This document shows, piece by piece, positions 23,869 to 33,885 of a stretch of DNA of 64,000 nt; position 1 is the first letter of the stretch; each line of letters opens with the position of its first letter. Both the position numbers and the translations under genes were made by a program. The DNA is from Perkinsus marinus ATCC 50983 (taxonomy: Eukaryota > Perkinsozoa > Perkinsida > Perkinsidae). The DNA is taken from assembly GCF_000006405.1 (NCBI RefSeq), contig NW_003207677.1:448504-512503 (forward strand), given 5' to 3'. The notes below the pieces were generated by a model, which saw only the letters and a program-made list of their open reading frames with translations, was not told the origin of the DNA and did not search any database.

Positions 23869-24509
23869 TAAGTGACAAGAAACTAGCGCTGATCAGACCA
23901 TCATTTAACAGCAACAGATGAGGACAGCCAAAAGAAGAGAAGTACAGCGACTCTACCAAGTGAAATGAGCGAAATTCTTGAACTTAGAATCAAACGAAAA
24001 ATCAGAACTACAAGAATCAATTGTACAGGCCTTGACTCAAGGGCATGAACGCGTGAAACTGCCTCGCCCTGAAAATAGGTCGCGAGTTCGAACCCTGGCA
24101 ACAACATTTTTACGTTTCCGCAAACCACGTTTCGGGTTAGCTTTCTCACATTTATGCTTGGGGGCGTCACTCTCGCCAGCGCTTCATGCCAAAGCATAAT
24201 ATGGCGTGGAGAATCTCCGTGTCTATCTAACTAGAGCATACGCTCAAATCATCTGCGCACAATTGCGGAATGAGGAAGCTCATGATGCGTGGCTCTGAAT
24301 ATTCGTATTCGATGCGAAAGAGCCGAGGATAGGCAATGACCATCTCTCATAGGCTGATTTGCTGCAAATTGTTGCCGGCAATCGCCGAGGAGCTCCCTCG
24401 AAAGAGGGCCTATCGCATCTTTCATACAGCGGAAGAAATCCTTCACGATTTCTGTGCTCATAGTCAGGCATGGTTGTCGACAGTTTATAGGACAGATATG
24501 TCACGCGGA
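23869..24509. other. region flanking the minisatellite
   Basis: No secure gene. Minus-strand frame 24197-23901 is open for 98 codons and ends in a hydrophobic stretch, but it contains a good intron-like block (24059-24113). It may be a broken or unrecognised 5' exon set. Confidence 0.3.
24059..24113 (-). other. intron-like block with tRNA-like motif
   Basis: On the minus strand this reads GTAAAAATG...GGCAG, a plausible 55-nt intron. The plus strand carries GCGAGTTCGAACCCTGGC followed by ATTTTT, i.e. a B-box-like motif and a Pol III-terminator-like T run. No host gene is established. Confidence 0.4.
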
Positions 24510-25207
24510 GATTGTCATATCTATCCCCAATATCGGCATATCTGCCCTCGAGACTGGCATATCTGCCCCAAAAATTGGCATATCTGCCCTCAATACTGGC
24601 ATATCTGTCCCCAATATTGGCATATCTGCCCTCAATACTGGCATATCTGTCCCCAATATTGGCATATCTGCCATCAATACTGGCGTATCTGTCCCCAGTA
24701 TTGGCATATCTGCCCTCAATACTGGCATATCTGTCCCCAATATTGGCATATCTGCCCTCGATACTGGCGTATCTGTCCCCAGTATTGGCATATCTGCCCT
24801 CAATACTGGCATATCTGTCCCCAATATTGGCATATCTGCCCTCAATACTGGCGTATCTGTCCCCAGTGTTGGCATATCTGCCCTCAATACTGGCATATCT
24901 GTCCCCAATATTGGCATATCTGCCCTTAATACTGGCGTATCTATCCCCAGTATTGGCATATCTGCCCTCAATACTGGCATATCTGTCCCCAATATTGGCA
25001 TATCTGCCCTCAATACTGGCGTATCTGTCCCCAGTATTGGCATATCTGCCCTCAATACTGGCATATCTGTCCCCAATATTGGCATATCTGCCCTCAATAC
25101 TGGCGTATCTGTCCCCAGTATTGGCATATCTGCCCTCAATACTGGCATATCTGTCCCCCAATATTGGCATATCTGCCCTCAAGACGGGCATATCTGTCCT
25201 CGAGATG
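24510..25207. repeat. 21-bp minisatellite with 42/84-bp higher-order structure
   Basis: About 33 tandem 21-bp units of two alternating types, GGCATATCTGCCCTCAATACT and GGCATATCTGTCCCCAATATT, making a 42-bp dimer. Every second dimer carries GGCGTATCTGTCCCCAGT, giving an 84-bp unit. Edge units are more diverged, as expected for an array that grows internally. Because 21 is a multiple of three and no unit frame holds a stop, long frames are open on both strands (7-residue repeats such as YASIEGR/YANIGDR), but no start context, intron or flanking domain supports translation. Confidence 0.95.
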
Positions 25208-25539
25208 TGTCGGGTTTACAAGAGTGCTCGTACCGGACTCCGGTAACCGGAGCATATCTCAAGACGACGTACCCGCCCAATCCGAGGAAAGATGTGAACG
25301 ACACGAAGTTACACCACTTCCGATAACAGCTCGAAGCCGTCAGATCTAGTGCCGTCCCAGATATCGCATTATGATAGATTCCTGGCATTTACCATCACTC
25401 CCATACTCAACAGCGATCGTACTTAGGTTATTCATCATATTACCGACGGAAACCAGGTAGTGTAAAACCTTGATAATCACAACGACAGATGGTTGTATTG
25501 AGGGTAGAATAAGGGTCATAGTACAACTACCTTAGAATC

Positions 25540-26650
25540 CTGAACATCGTCTCGACGTCCTTGGACGGGACCCGCAACATTCGTATAATGTTGAACAGGG
25601 GAGACGATGTTTGACCAATTCGGTGCTCATACCATTGCCAACAACATAAGAAACAGGAAAGCGGCGATGACACTCAGCGAAGTTATACCGCTGGAACACA
25701 GAAGCTTCGAGTATTCACCGGAGCCAATCACCGACTTTTATCGGTTTTGGCAACACCAGTGTTAGCAGCAGCTTCAGCCTCCACAGTACCGATAATGATC
25801 AGTACTCGTCTAGCAACGGAAGCTGGTTACGTTACGACATGTATGTAGTACAGTAGGGGCGTTACTGACGTAGTAGGGATAGTTAAACTCTGCAGCGAGC
25901 ACACCAGTAGTAGTGGCATTAGCGCGTTGGTTACGATAAGTTGTCACCATAGCCTAGAAGAACGACAACTCGTTCAAGCAACCAACAGTCATGCCGTAAC
26001 CATATTAATCAGCTATAGTCTGCTGACGACTCGAGGGAACCGTGACGGTTCAACCGCCCGTAGCAGTGATATAAACGGTCAGCAATGACCTAGAACCAAA
26101 CCAGCTGCAGCAATTACAACCAGAGCCCTGAGATACAGCGGTAAAGACTAACAACTACTACCAACATATGGAGCAACTCAGACAGGGACAACAACAGGTT
26201 CATCATCATCCAGACTATCGAGTGAGTGCTTCGTTGGTAGCAGCAGTGCGCATATGAATGTTGGAGAGACAAATAGTCTGAGCTTGAGAATAGAGTGAGG
26301 GGAAGAATGAGAAGTACATCACAAGCTACTAGTATTTACGTAGCCTTCTTGGACAACACATCAACGGCAATACCATCACAAATCTGCCTCAGAGCACGCA
26401 TACGCGATGCAACTAAGTGGTCATATAATGGCAGGGATGATGTTTCCGACAACGCTCACGACGAACAATGACGACAAATGACTGACTATATTTTATAAGA
26501 GTATCAGCCTGAAAGGTAAGATGGTGGTTCACCTGCCTTCCAGCGATAATAGTATGAATGAGCTAATGCTGTAAGCGATGATGAAGGTGATAACTTGATT
26601 GATAGTAAACTACAGTAGCATCCGATGCCGCGATGGTGAACACGATAACA
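25540..26650 (-). CDS. unidentified spliced gene with very short exons
   Basis: Downstream of the peptide transporter, minus-strand coding-like blocks bounded by good splice sites appear in order: VFTIAASDATVVYYQSSYH, ALAHSYYYRWKA, ADTLIKYSQSFV, ASRMRALRQICDGIAVDVL, TICLSNIHMRTAATNEAL, ALVVIAAAGLVLG, MVTTYRNQRANATTTGVLA with EFNYPYY, IIGTVEAEAAANTGVAKTD and GITSLSVIAAFLFLMLL. Several are only 10-25 codons long. Two blocks are hydrophobic enough to be membrane segments. I recognise no family. Not all phases join, so this could be one gene with unplaced exons, two genes, or a decaying gene. The blocks show protein-like composition only on this strand. Confidence 0.4.
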
Positions 26651-26787
26651 CACTCCACGTTAACTCCTAGTAGACAGTGTGCAACGCCACATCCCCAATG
26701 AAGAGGGTAAAAAGCGCCGCAATGTGGTCACCACCATCCCACCAACGAGATGGGCAACATCGCAGTACGAAAGATGCTGCACGAAGT

Positions 26788-28398
26788 CTAACCTTCCAAG
26801 TCAGCAGGGTCAGACTTCACAGCAGATTTCGAAGATTTACCGTCCACGCCGCCGGCCTCCGAGTCGACAGTGCTCCCCTTCGACTGCCTGGTATCCTTTT
26901 GAGCAACTCCCAGGTTAGCCGCCGCGACCCTGTTGAAGTAAGGAATGAGCGCTAGACTGCCAAGAGCACCCAGGATGCAAAAGCCGATCAAGACCATGTA
27001 GTAATAATCGTAATGAGATCCGCCCCATGTAGAAGGATCGTCGGGTTTGAAATCAGGTAACCAGGGCGAGCAGACCTGGAAGAGCACGGCCGAGAGCATA
27101 GAACCGAATGAGAAGAACAAGAGGTTTAACCCAGAAGCACATGCCTTCAATTGCCCAGGTGAGTAAGTGAAGGCGACTTCGTACGAGGTAGCGAATAGAA
27201 AACACTCACCGAGAGCAATAAGCCAGAATTGAGGGACCTGCCACCATGCTGAGATAGTGAATAAAGGCTTCGCCATCACGACATACTCTAACCCCATAGC
27301 ACATAACAAGGAGCATGCACCAGCCACACAACCCAGGCAAAATCTCACCAACACTGAGGGCATCATGTTTCTCCTTTGTAGGAAGGGGAATACGAGCTGA
27401 TCCAATATCAGCGAGTTAACAATAACAGCGAAGGGATCGACATTCTGGAACATTGCTGCAGGCATATCCCAACCGAAGGTGTCTGTATCCATCTTACTGG
27501 CCTGCGTCAAATAAGCAGTAGTCATTTGAGTGTAGACCATCTGGAATGGGATAACAATAGTAAACATAGGCACCAGTCGCAATAAACATCTCGTGTCCTC
27601 AATAAAGGAATCCTCAAATTTTCCACCCTTCGACTTCTTGCACTTATCGAGTGAGAACTTTGTACAGGCGACGCAGAGGACCTCCACCACTTTCAGAACT
27701 GCCGAACCCTGCGGCTTCGGCTTGACATATCTCCCCAATATACCACCCGATAGGAATACTACACAGGCGCACAAGAAGACGATTGTAATGAAGAGGAAAG
27801 CCACGAAGAAGGAGCACTCCTGCACAAGGATGGGGGAGACGATACCACCAATAATACTACCAACGTTGATAGTAGCATAGAAATAGGTGTAATACCTTGT
27901 GATAAGGCTCCTGTGGTACTCAGGATGGAATTGCTGGGCACCCATGATGTTGACACAACTCTTGATACCACCAGCACCGAGTGCAATGAGGAAGAGTAGT
28001 GCCACATCAATCATCCATTGTTCAGAGATGGACTCTACTGCTGATAGCGTCAGTAGAACCAACCCACATGCATAGATCAGTGAAAATACGACGATAGTGA
28101 CGTATAGACCGAGGATAGTATCGGATAGAGCGGCCGACACTAGGGGGGTCAAGTAAATGATCGAATTGAAAATAGAAATGTAAGAGTTGGCTCCACTATC
28201 ATCCATACCAGCAAACTCTTTTAGGAAGGTCTGCAAGTTGGGCGTTAGGCCGTAATATGCCAATCGTTCACACAGCTCCTGGCCCAGAATGAAGATAACG
28301 GACTTCAAAAAAGGCTGCTCGTAATAGGAATAGGTATTACCGGAGGCATCGGTCCATGACAGGGGCTTGCTGCTTTGTGGTAACGAGAACAGGGGCAT
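26788..28398 (-). CDS. proton-coupled oligopeptide transporter (POT/PTR family)
   Basis: Single-exon major-facilitator protein of 536 residues from ATG 28398. The POT signatures are all present: the helix-1 ExxER-type motif as GQELCERLAYYG (residues about 39-50), the PTR2 signature ALGAGGIKSCVNIMGAQQF (about 150), and FYATINVGSIIGG (about 185). Twelve hydrophobic segments are spread along the frame, with a cytosolic loop (KPKPQGSAVLKVVE..KCKKSKGGKFEDS) in the middle and a charged cytosolic tail (KDTRQSKGSTVDSEAGG) at the end. The family imports di- and tripeptides (or nitrate and other solutes in some members) with protons; the membrane location is not predictable here. The first E-x-x-E-R position is E-L-C-E-R, so both acidic residues are kept. 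It is intronless, unlike most neighbours, which may reflect retroposition or intron loss. Confidence 0.9.
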   Translation of the reverse strand: MPLFSLPQSSKPLSWTDASGNTYSYYEQPFLKSVIFILGQELCERLAYYGLTPNLQTFLKEFAGMDDSGANSYISIFNSIIYLTPLVSAALSDTILGLYVTIVVFSLIYACGLVLLTLSAVESISEQWMIDVALLFLIALGAGGIKSCVNIMGAQQFHPEYHRSLITRYYTYFYATINVGSIIGGIVSPILVQECSFFVAFLFITIVFLCACVVFLSGGILGRYVKPKPQGSAVLKVVEVLCVACTKFSLDKCKKSKGGKFEDSFIEDTRCLLRLVPMFTIVIPFQMVYTQMTTAYLTQASKMDTDTFGWDMPAAMFQNVDPFAVIVNSLILDQLVFPFLQRRNMMPSVLVRFCLGCVAGACSLLCAMGLEYVVMAKPLFTISAWWQVPQFWLIALGECFLFATSYEVAFTYSPGQLKACASGLNLLFFSFGSMLSAVLFQVCSPWLPDFKPDDPSTWGGSHYDYYYMVLIGFCILGALGSLALIPYFNRVAAANLGVAQKDTRQSKGSTVDSEAGGVDGKSSKSAVKSDPADLEG

Positions 28399-29933
28399 CA
28401 AACAAGAAACCGAGAAACTTGAAGAATAAAAACAGCATCCTTCTGAACCCAAACTACATCTCTACAGTTAGACGCACTGTAACGACGCTGTTTGTCAGAA
28501 GACTAATTAACATGGGGCGGTAGTAATAACCTCATCCAAACCCCCAGATAGGGTCACATGGTACCATTCTCACAATTTTCATAATTCTATCTGCATTCTT
28601 TCCATAAAGGGTATCATCTGTTCCATCATACGAGATTCAGCGAAATGCGTAAGAGCGAGCAGGATCAGGAATCCGGAAATCAACAAGCACCTAATGTAAG
28701 AAAGGGTCTATTTAGGCTATTCGGACATCAATCCAGAACTACTTACTTTTCGACGAGGTCGCGCACGCAACTTTGATCGATAAACGAGTTGTCAACTACG
28801 ATCCCATCCTTCGCGATGGAAGTGATTAAAGATTAATTGCATGTTGCACTGCCTTCATAGTGATCTCAGAAGCGTACCCAAAGTTTACGATGGATCCAAA
28901 CGTTTTATGAAAGAGATTGTGCTATTCAGACTCATTCCACTGTCATCGGTCATCAGCCGTTAGCTTGAATACTAATAACCGTAACAATAAGTTTTCTCAA
29001 GGACACCTGAATCAATAATATGGAAGAATCCATGTGAGAATCACCATATCTTACTAAAGCTAGTCAAGCCAAACACGGTGTGGCATATCGGCCCCGAGTA
29101 GAATAGGCCTTATTGACAGCTAGATTGACTTCAGAAGATTAATTGAATTGAAGCATATCTTGGAATGGTACAGTTGCTCCACACAGAAGAATTGATTGTA
29201 CTGAGACGCCTTTTGGAGGGGGCATAGCTGCCCCAAATGGAGAAACTGATTGTACTGGAGGATATCTTGGGGCGGCGTAGCTGTCCCGCTCAGAGGAAGT
29301 GATTCTAATGAGGCATATCTTGGAGTGGCAGAGCTACCCTACCCCGAGAAATTATTCATATTGAAGCATGTCTGCCGCATCCAGTCATTAACTGGCAGTT
29401 AATTGTACTAAGACTTGTCTTAGGATGGCATAGCTGCCCCACACTGAGAAATTATTCATATTGAAGCATGTCTGCCGCATCCAGTTCATTATACTAAGAC
29501 TCGTCTTGGGATGGCATAGCTGCCCCGCACTGAGAAATTATTCACATTGAAGCATGTCTGCCGCATCCAGTTAATTATACTAAGACTCGCCTTGGGATGG
29601 CATAGCTGCCCCGCTTAGTTGATTTCTTGACGACACAAGCGAGATCTGACTATTGAGTCAATAGCATTGACTCCTTGTCTGTAGTGAACCACCCCAACGA
29701 AACTCAAACACAATATGTCGGAGTAGAGGATACTGACTGGATTATGACGGAGAGGAACGTTCAAGGCTATTTAAACCTTAGCTATTATTTCAGTAATAAT
29801 ATGAACAACGAGGCTATATCTGCTGGTTGGGACCAGGAAGGATAGAGTAGGAATCATATAGAGTGATTTGGACATGCCAGTCCCGCACAGCAGCAGCAAT
29901 CGCTGTGAGTACCATAACAAGAGAACATCTGTT
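28399..29933. other. intergenic region with satellite-like repeats
   Basis: About 1.5 kb between two minus-strand membrane-protein genes. The left half has no recognised feature; the right half holds the repeat array at 29130-29620. Confidence 0.5.
29130..29620. repeat. imperfect 60-bp and ~104-bp tandem repeats
   Basis: Two linked repeat layouts. Left: diverged units of about 60 bp ending in GG(C/A)ATAGCTGCCCC. Right: about 2.5 copies of a ~104-bp unit (GAGAAATTATTCATATTGAA ... GCATGTCTGCCGCATCCAGT ... GGGATGGCATAGCTGCCCC). The core GGCATAGCTGCCCC resembles GGCATATCTGCCCT of the 24.5-kb minisatellite. Confidence 0.75.
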
Positions 29934-31511
29934 TCACACTGACGATGAAGTGGTAGGCGCATATTGTTGTGCAAACGAACGACCTGAATCAGCAGCAACA
30001 GCTGTTGGGGTAACATCAGTGTGCCTTGTATACGCTATGTACAGGTAGACCAACACGAAGACCACTGGTATGACGAATATCCAACCATAAGGTTCCGGAA
30101 TGTTGATCTGATAGCCTGTAGTATTACTGAACAAGGCGGCTCCACCACCAACAACCAAGGTAGCATCATAAGCTAAACCAAATGCAACAATGGCCGTGTA
30201 TAGTACAACCTTCGACAGTCGACTATGCAGTGTATTCATCGCATACATTTTATAGGCCACATTAGCAATCAAAGGAGTTCGGCACCCAAGCATGATCGTC
30301 AGTATAAGCATATCTCGTAAAGGCCTCCACCATTCTGTGACAGGATGGAGACCATCTGCGGACAAAGAGAAGGCCAATCCTGGTATCCCATAGGCAATGA
30401 AGGGTGCTACTACTATATAAACACCTCGTTTGCTCAACGTCCATATCGGCATTTGAGTAGCAGCTATTTCCGCCCAATGAGCTCGGAGATTCCCTTCGAA
30501 TTGAGCCTCTGAGCCATACCACTTGGCAATGCTCTCCCTTATGAATGCACGATCTTCCTGTAAAGTACACTGGGCACTAGCCACGGTGAAGTTATTGATC
30601 TGGGCCTGTAAGTTGGCCTTCGCTGGTACAAATATGAAGCAAACAATAGTACTAATAATGATTGTAACTACAGCTTCCAGAGAAAGATAAAGGATTAAAG
30701 GTGTAAAGGACTCGATCTGTTTGCTCACTGCCGAGAGATCAATTGAAGTCATGGTCACCAGGATCGCAGCCTCACACAGTGCCACTAGAGTACTGAATTT
30801 AGTCTGAATAATAGAGATGAAAGTCACTCTTCCTGGCTCGTGAGTTCTAAGAAAACTCGCCAGCTCGAAGACACACCAGAGCCTCGAGAAGTAATCGGTC
30901 GACCACAGTATGACGAGACCATCCGATCTGCTCAGGAAGGAGCTGATATGATGGATTCCGATATTCTTCAACTCTATATCAGTCTGAGAGATGCAGCACT
31001 TGTCTAGAAAGACTACCTGATCCTTCCGGAACAACCGTGGGAAGATGTAGCCAAAAGCGACCCCGAAACAAACAACCATAAGCCCTCCTATCTCAACATA
31101 GAAGGCTACGAACTCCCTACGACTTGGCAGGAAGTACACCATAATGGAAAGAGAGATAGACAGTATGAGTAGAGCTATATACGCGATGTAGATGTAATAT
31201 GCAGTGACCAGTGATAGATGCTTCCAGAACGCATTAGCGGCCCAGGAGTGACTGATAAAGAGATCCAAGTGGCTGACAGGGTGGGACAGGTTGTAGGTCG
31301 AACTAGTGCCTTTTGAGCCCCGAAATATCAACCACCGGGCAGCCACATCAGACAGTGGTACTCCACGTAGAGCATCGTCACCAACTTGCTGATGTATCGG
31401 AGGAAGAGCTTTGACTCGATTGGTGGAGTGATGATGGTAGTAGCGGCCTGTCTCCTCGTCCTCCTCTATCTCTAGGACCCGATCTAGGTCCGTTAATCCT
31501 AGGCCACCCAT
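29934..31511 (-). CDS. multi-pass membrane protein with split TIR-like domain
   Basis: Single-exon 525-residue protein from ATG 31511. Residues about 83-90 read DLFISHSW, a typical first strand of TIR-like domains. Two membrane helices follow (about 106-128 and 137-157), then the fold resumes: QVVFLDKCCISQTD (about 165-178), a helix, GLVILWSTDYFSRLWCVFEL (about 198-217). The SRLWC-x-x-E motif matches the position of the catalytic glutamate of TIR NAD-cleaving enzymes (SxWCxxEL in plant TIRs). At least four further membrane segments fill the carboxy half (for example LILYLSLEAVVTIIISTIV and GWIFVIPVVFVLVYLYIAY). Families with FISHSW and a membrane hairpin inside the fold exist, to my memory, in dinoflagellates and relatives, without a known role. 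NADase activity or signalling is inference only. Its neighbour, the peptide transporter, is also intronless. Confidence 0.7.
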   Translation of the reverse strand: MGGLGLTDLDRVLEIEEDEETGRYYHHHSTNRVKALPPIHQQVGDDALRGVPLSDVAARWLIFRGSKGTSSTYNLSHPVSHLDLFISHSWAANAFWKHLSLVTAYYIYIAYIALLILSISLSIMVYFLPSRREFVAFYVEIGGLMVVCFGVAFGYIFPRLFRKDQVVFLDKCCISQTDIELKNIGIHHISSFLSRSDGLVILWSTDYFSRLWCVFELASFLRTHEPGRVTFISIIQTKFSTLVALCEAAILVTMTSIDLSAVSKQIESFTPLILYLSLEAVVTIIISTIVCFIFVPAKANLQAQINNFTVASAQCTLQEDRAFIRESIAKWYGSEAQFEGNLRAHWAEIAATQMPIWTLSKRGVYIVVAPFIAYGIPGLAFSLSADGLHPVTEWWRPLRDMLILTIMLGCRTPLIANVAYKMYAMNTLHSRLSKVVLYTAIVAFGLAYDATLVVGGGAALFSNTTGYQINIPEPYGWIFVIPVVFVLVYLYIAYTRHTDVTPTAVAADSGRSFAQQYAPTTSSSV

Positions 31512-31722
31512 TGAGGATGATTAGGACTTCCGTGAGAGCAAAGATTACACAGCGTAGCGAAACTGATAGAAAAATCGGTACAAGAGTGCCCCGAGTAATC
31601 ACAGCGAGTGAGCGGCGATGAACGAATCTGAGGGCCAACACGACAATTCTTATAGAGAGAAACTACACTATGAACATGTAACATCAGCCACGCCCTCTCC
31701 TCCAATCTCCACGATAGGTTAC

Positions 31723-31778
31723 TGAGACCATCAGATGAGGTATATGAGCAATCCCATATATCTCATCTGATGGTCTCA
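31723..31778. repeat. 56-nt near-perfect hairpin
   Basis: Left arm TGAGACCATCAGATGAGG and TATATG, loop AGCAATC, right arm CCATATATCTCATCTGATGG and TCTCA. The roughly 24-bp stem has about two mismatches. It lies about 210 bp upstream of the TIR-like ATG. Could be a foldback transposon relic, a transcriptional element or a small-RNA precursor. Confidence 0.85.
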
Positions 31779-32043
31779 ATGCCCATTGGGCATCCATGGG
31801 GTGATACCACGTTCGGCCTCCTAATACTACCTCACACAGGGTGGATGTATCGACGAAATGGGGAGGAAATACATGACCAAAAGTGGCGAGAGCAACTCAC
31901 ACATGAAGTCTAACAAACAAACATGAGGTTGTATTATAGCAAATCAGAGGGACTCCCTTTACATCATCACTTGAGATGACCTGTGCTGGAAGCACAGTGC
32001 GGGAAGCATCTCCGAGAAGTTTGATTTTGATTGGCCACAAACC

Positions 32044-32067
32044 CCTCTAGACTCTAGAGTCTAGAGG
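32044..32067. repeat. perfect 24-bp palindrome
   Basis: CCTCTAGACTCT followed directly by AGAGTCTAGAGG; no loop. Intergenic. Confidence 0.9.
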
Positions 32068-32699
32068 CTAGTGATAGTGGCAAATTATACGACAGACGAG
32101 CTGCAAAAACGATAAAGCGTGGATGAGATCATCCCAGCTGAGAGAGAAACCCCAAAGGAGATATCTCACGGAGGCTACGGCATCACACTGATCATCCATC
32201 GTGTAATGTCAATCGATCAATATGGCGAGCGCGAGTGACGGCGTTCCGCCGTACACTACTGGCAACCAGATGGTGAATCACTATCGGTGATGCTTCCATA
32301 AAGGCAAGGATCAACAGTTGGCATGAGACTCATGAGAGGGTCTAGATTAGACTCTCTATATTTTACAGGAATCTATTTCGCGAAACTGTCCCAATTTAGT
32401 GAATATAGAAATCACATTCGCAAATAATGACGACAATGTCATCACCAAGAGCGTCGATTTCGGCTTCTAAACTGTCTTTGCTCTCGGGAACTGTTTTTGG
32501 GATCGTTTGGGAGCTCGACGACGCTTCCTTTAAGGTTCATGAAAGCAATGAGTGCGGACTTTACATTCTGCCAGTGACAAACTAGGCTACATTTTCCCCG
32601 AGGAATCCTAGCGGTGGATGATTATGCGCGCAGCGCGAAGGATTCGTTTACGCGTTATCACACAATTTTAGCAGCACTCAGACGCCTCCCGTGTGGGAA

Positions 32700-32860
32700 G
32701 CTTTTCATTATATGAGTCACACTGTGGGAAAATATGCACACGGTCAACTACATATGTTGGTGACAATATGAAAATTCTGAGAAAATTGTTGGAAATTATT
32801 ACCGCTTCTTGCCCACTTCTACCCGAGTTTGTATGTGGCGTTCTATAACAAGTAATATGC
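32700..32860 (+). repeat. dispersed ~200-bp repeat, copy 2
   Basis: TGTGGGAAAATATGCACAC, GTCAACTACATATGTTGGTG, ACAATATGAAAATTCTGAG and AAATTGTTGGAAATT, in the same order as the other copies; intergenic. Confidence 0.65.
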
Positions 32861-33516
32861 TTCAACCATTGCATGTGACTATCATTGCTACCATCAACGG
32901 CTAATCGACTGTTGGAACTGTGGGAATTCTGAATGATCAGACAGACAGGTGAGGTCCGAGTAAGAGGTAGCATGGGTTTACTATAGCATAACACTATTGT
33001 GCGTAATCACTACCCGCGACGGATACAGTGATAGCAGTGCTCGCTCGGACCTTATGATTGAAGACGCATTGATGCGGTGGTCTGTTGTCATATGCAACGA
33101 AGTGTGCGTTTAACTGTATAGACCGTATGGAGTGGCGTTGTGGAGTTAGTGACCAAGTATTGCGTAATCGATCGGGGGAGGGGCACTCGAGTGCGATACA
33201 CCACGTTGCGGAGGGGAGGAAGGTTTCTATTTTTTTCATCCACCAGAATACGCAGTAAATAGATGCAGTACCTGGTTTACCATTTTCCCCTTGCATATAT
33301 TCTTCTCGGTGATGTTGTCCTAGCACAGTACCAATCGGTTGTAGGGTTGTAGTGTTGATTATATTGCTGTTTTTAGTAGTGCTTACATGCATCCTTTTTC
33401 CCTGAGTGGTTGAGGACGTACGAGACTACGTCATCAGCTGCATAAGGACGTCTGTGGTGAGTTGAACAGACAGGCATTTGGACGTCTGCTACGGGGAAGC
33501 AAGGTACTAGGCTTGG

Positions 33517-33885
33517 ATGAAGCATGGGGGGGGTGGTTATTGTGAAAATAGTTCGGGCTTTCACGGGCCTGTCTATAGGGAGTTTAATCTCAGTGGTTGC
33601 CGTGTGTGGCACAGATGCATTGCAGATCATTATGATCGCTATACTGATGAGACAGTCCTGGTTTGTATAGGTCTCCTTCGTGGGCAAGCTGAGTGTCGAT
33701 ATGTGGTGGGGTTACAGGAAACTGTGTTTGCATTTGTGGAGATGGATGAGCTTCGGCAGGTGTTGGTCTTTGGGCCTTATCACCATATTGTCTATGGACC
33801 TCGCTGTTGTCCAACTCCGTTGAAGAGTGATGCCCAGAAAAGGAAGGGGAGGAGACTGCTTCCTATCGTTCCTCCAATGCAGTAG
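33517..33885 (+). CDS. possible small gene, unidentified
   Basis: ATG 33517 opens 122 codons ending in TAG. The second half has a protein-like composition (YVVGLQETVFAFVEMDELRQ, then a basic SDAQKRKGRRLLP tail). The minus strand is open in two frames over the same bases, and the first half is rich in Cys and Tyr, so it could be spurious or contain an intron near 33665 (an ATAG acceptor). No domain recognised. Confidence 0.3.
   Translation: MKHGGGGYCENSSGFHGPVYREFNLSGCRVWHRCIADHYDRYTDETVLVCIGLLRGQAECRYVVGLQETVFAFVEMDELRQVLVFGPYHHIVYGPRCCPTPLKSDAQKRKGRRLLPIVPPMQ

Larger units (their letters stand above)
31512..33516. other. gene-poor region with hairpins
   Basis: About 2 kb upstream of the divergent TIR-like and plus-strand genes. 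It holds the hairpin at 31723-31778, the palindrome at 32044-32067 and dispersed-repeat copy 2. Minus-strand frames at 32668-33687 are open but lack splice or domain support. Confidence 0.5.

Noticed and set aside
24280-25326. Long frames (200-300 codons) on both strands across the minisatellite
   Set aside because: All come from a 21-bp unit without stops; they overlap one another in five frames and have no flanking domain or splice support.
27593-28010. Opposite-strand and off-frame ORFs over the peptide transporter
   Set aside because: They are shadows of a long conserved frame with all POT signatures.
33373-33687. Minus-strand frames at 32668-33687
   Set aside because: Open but without recognisable blocks, splice sites in phase or ATG context; the plus-strand alternative is also weak.
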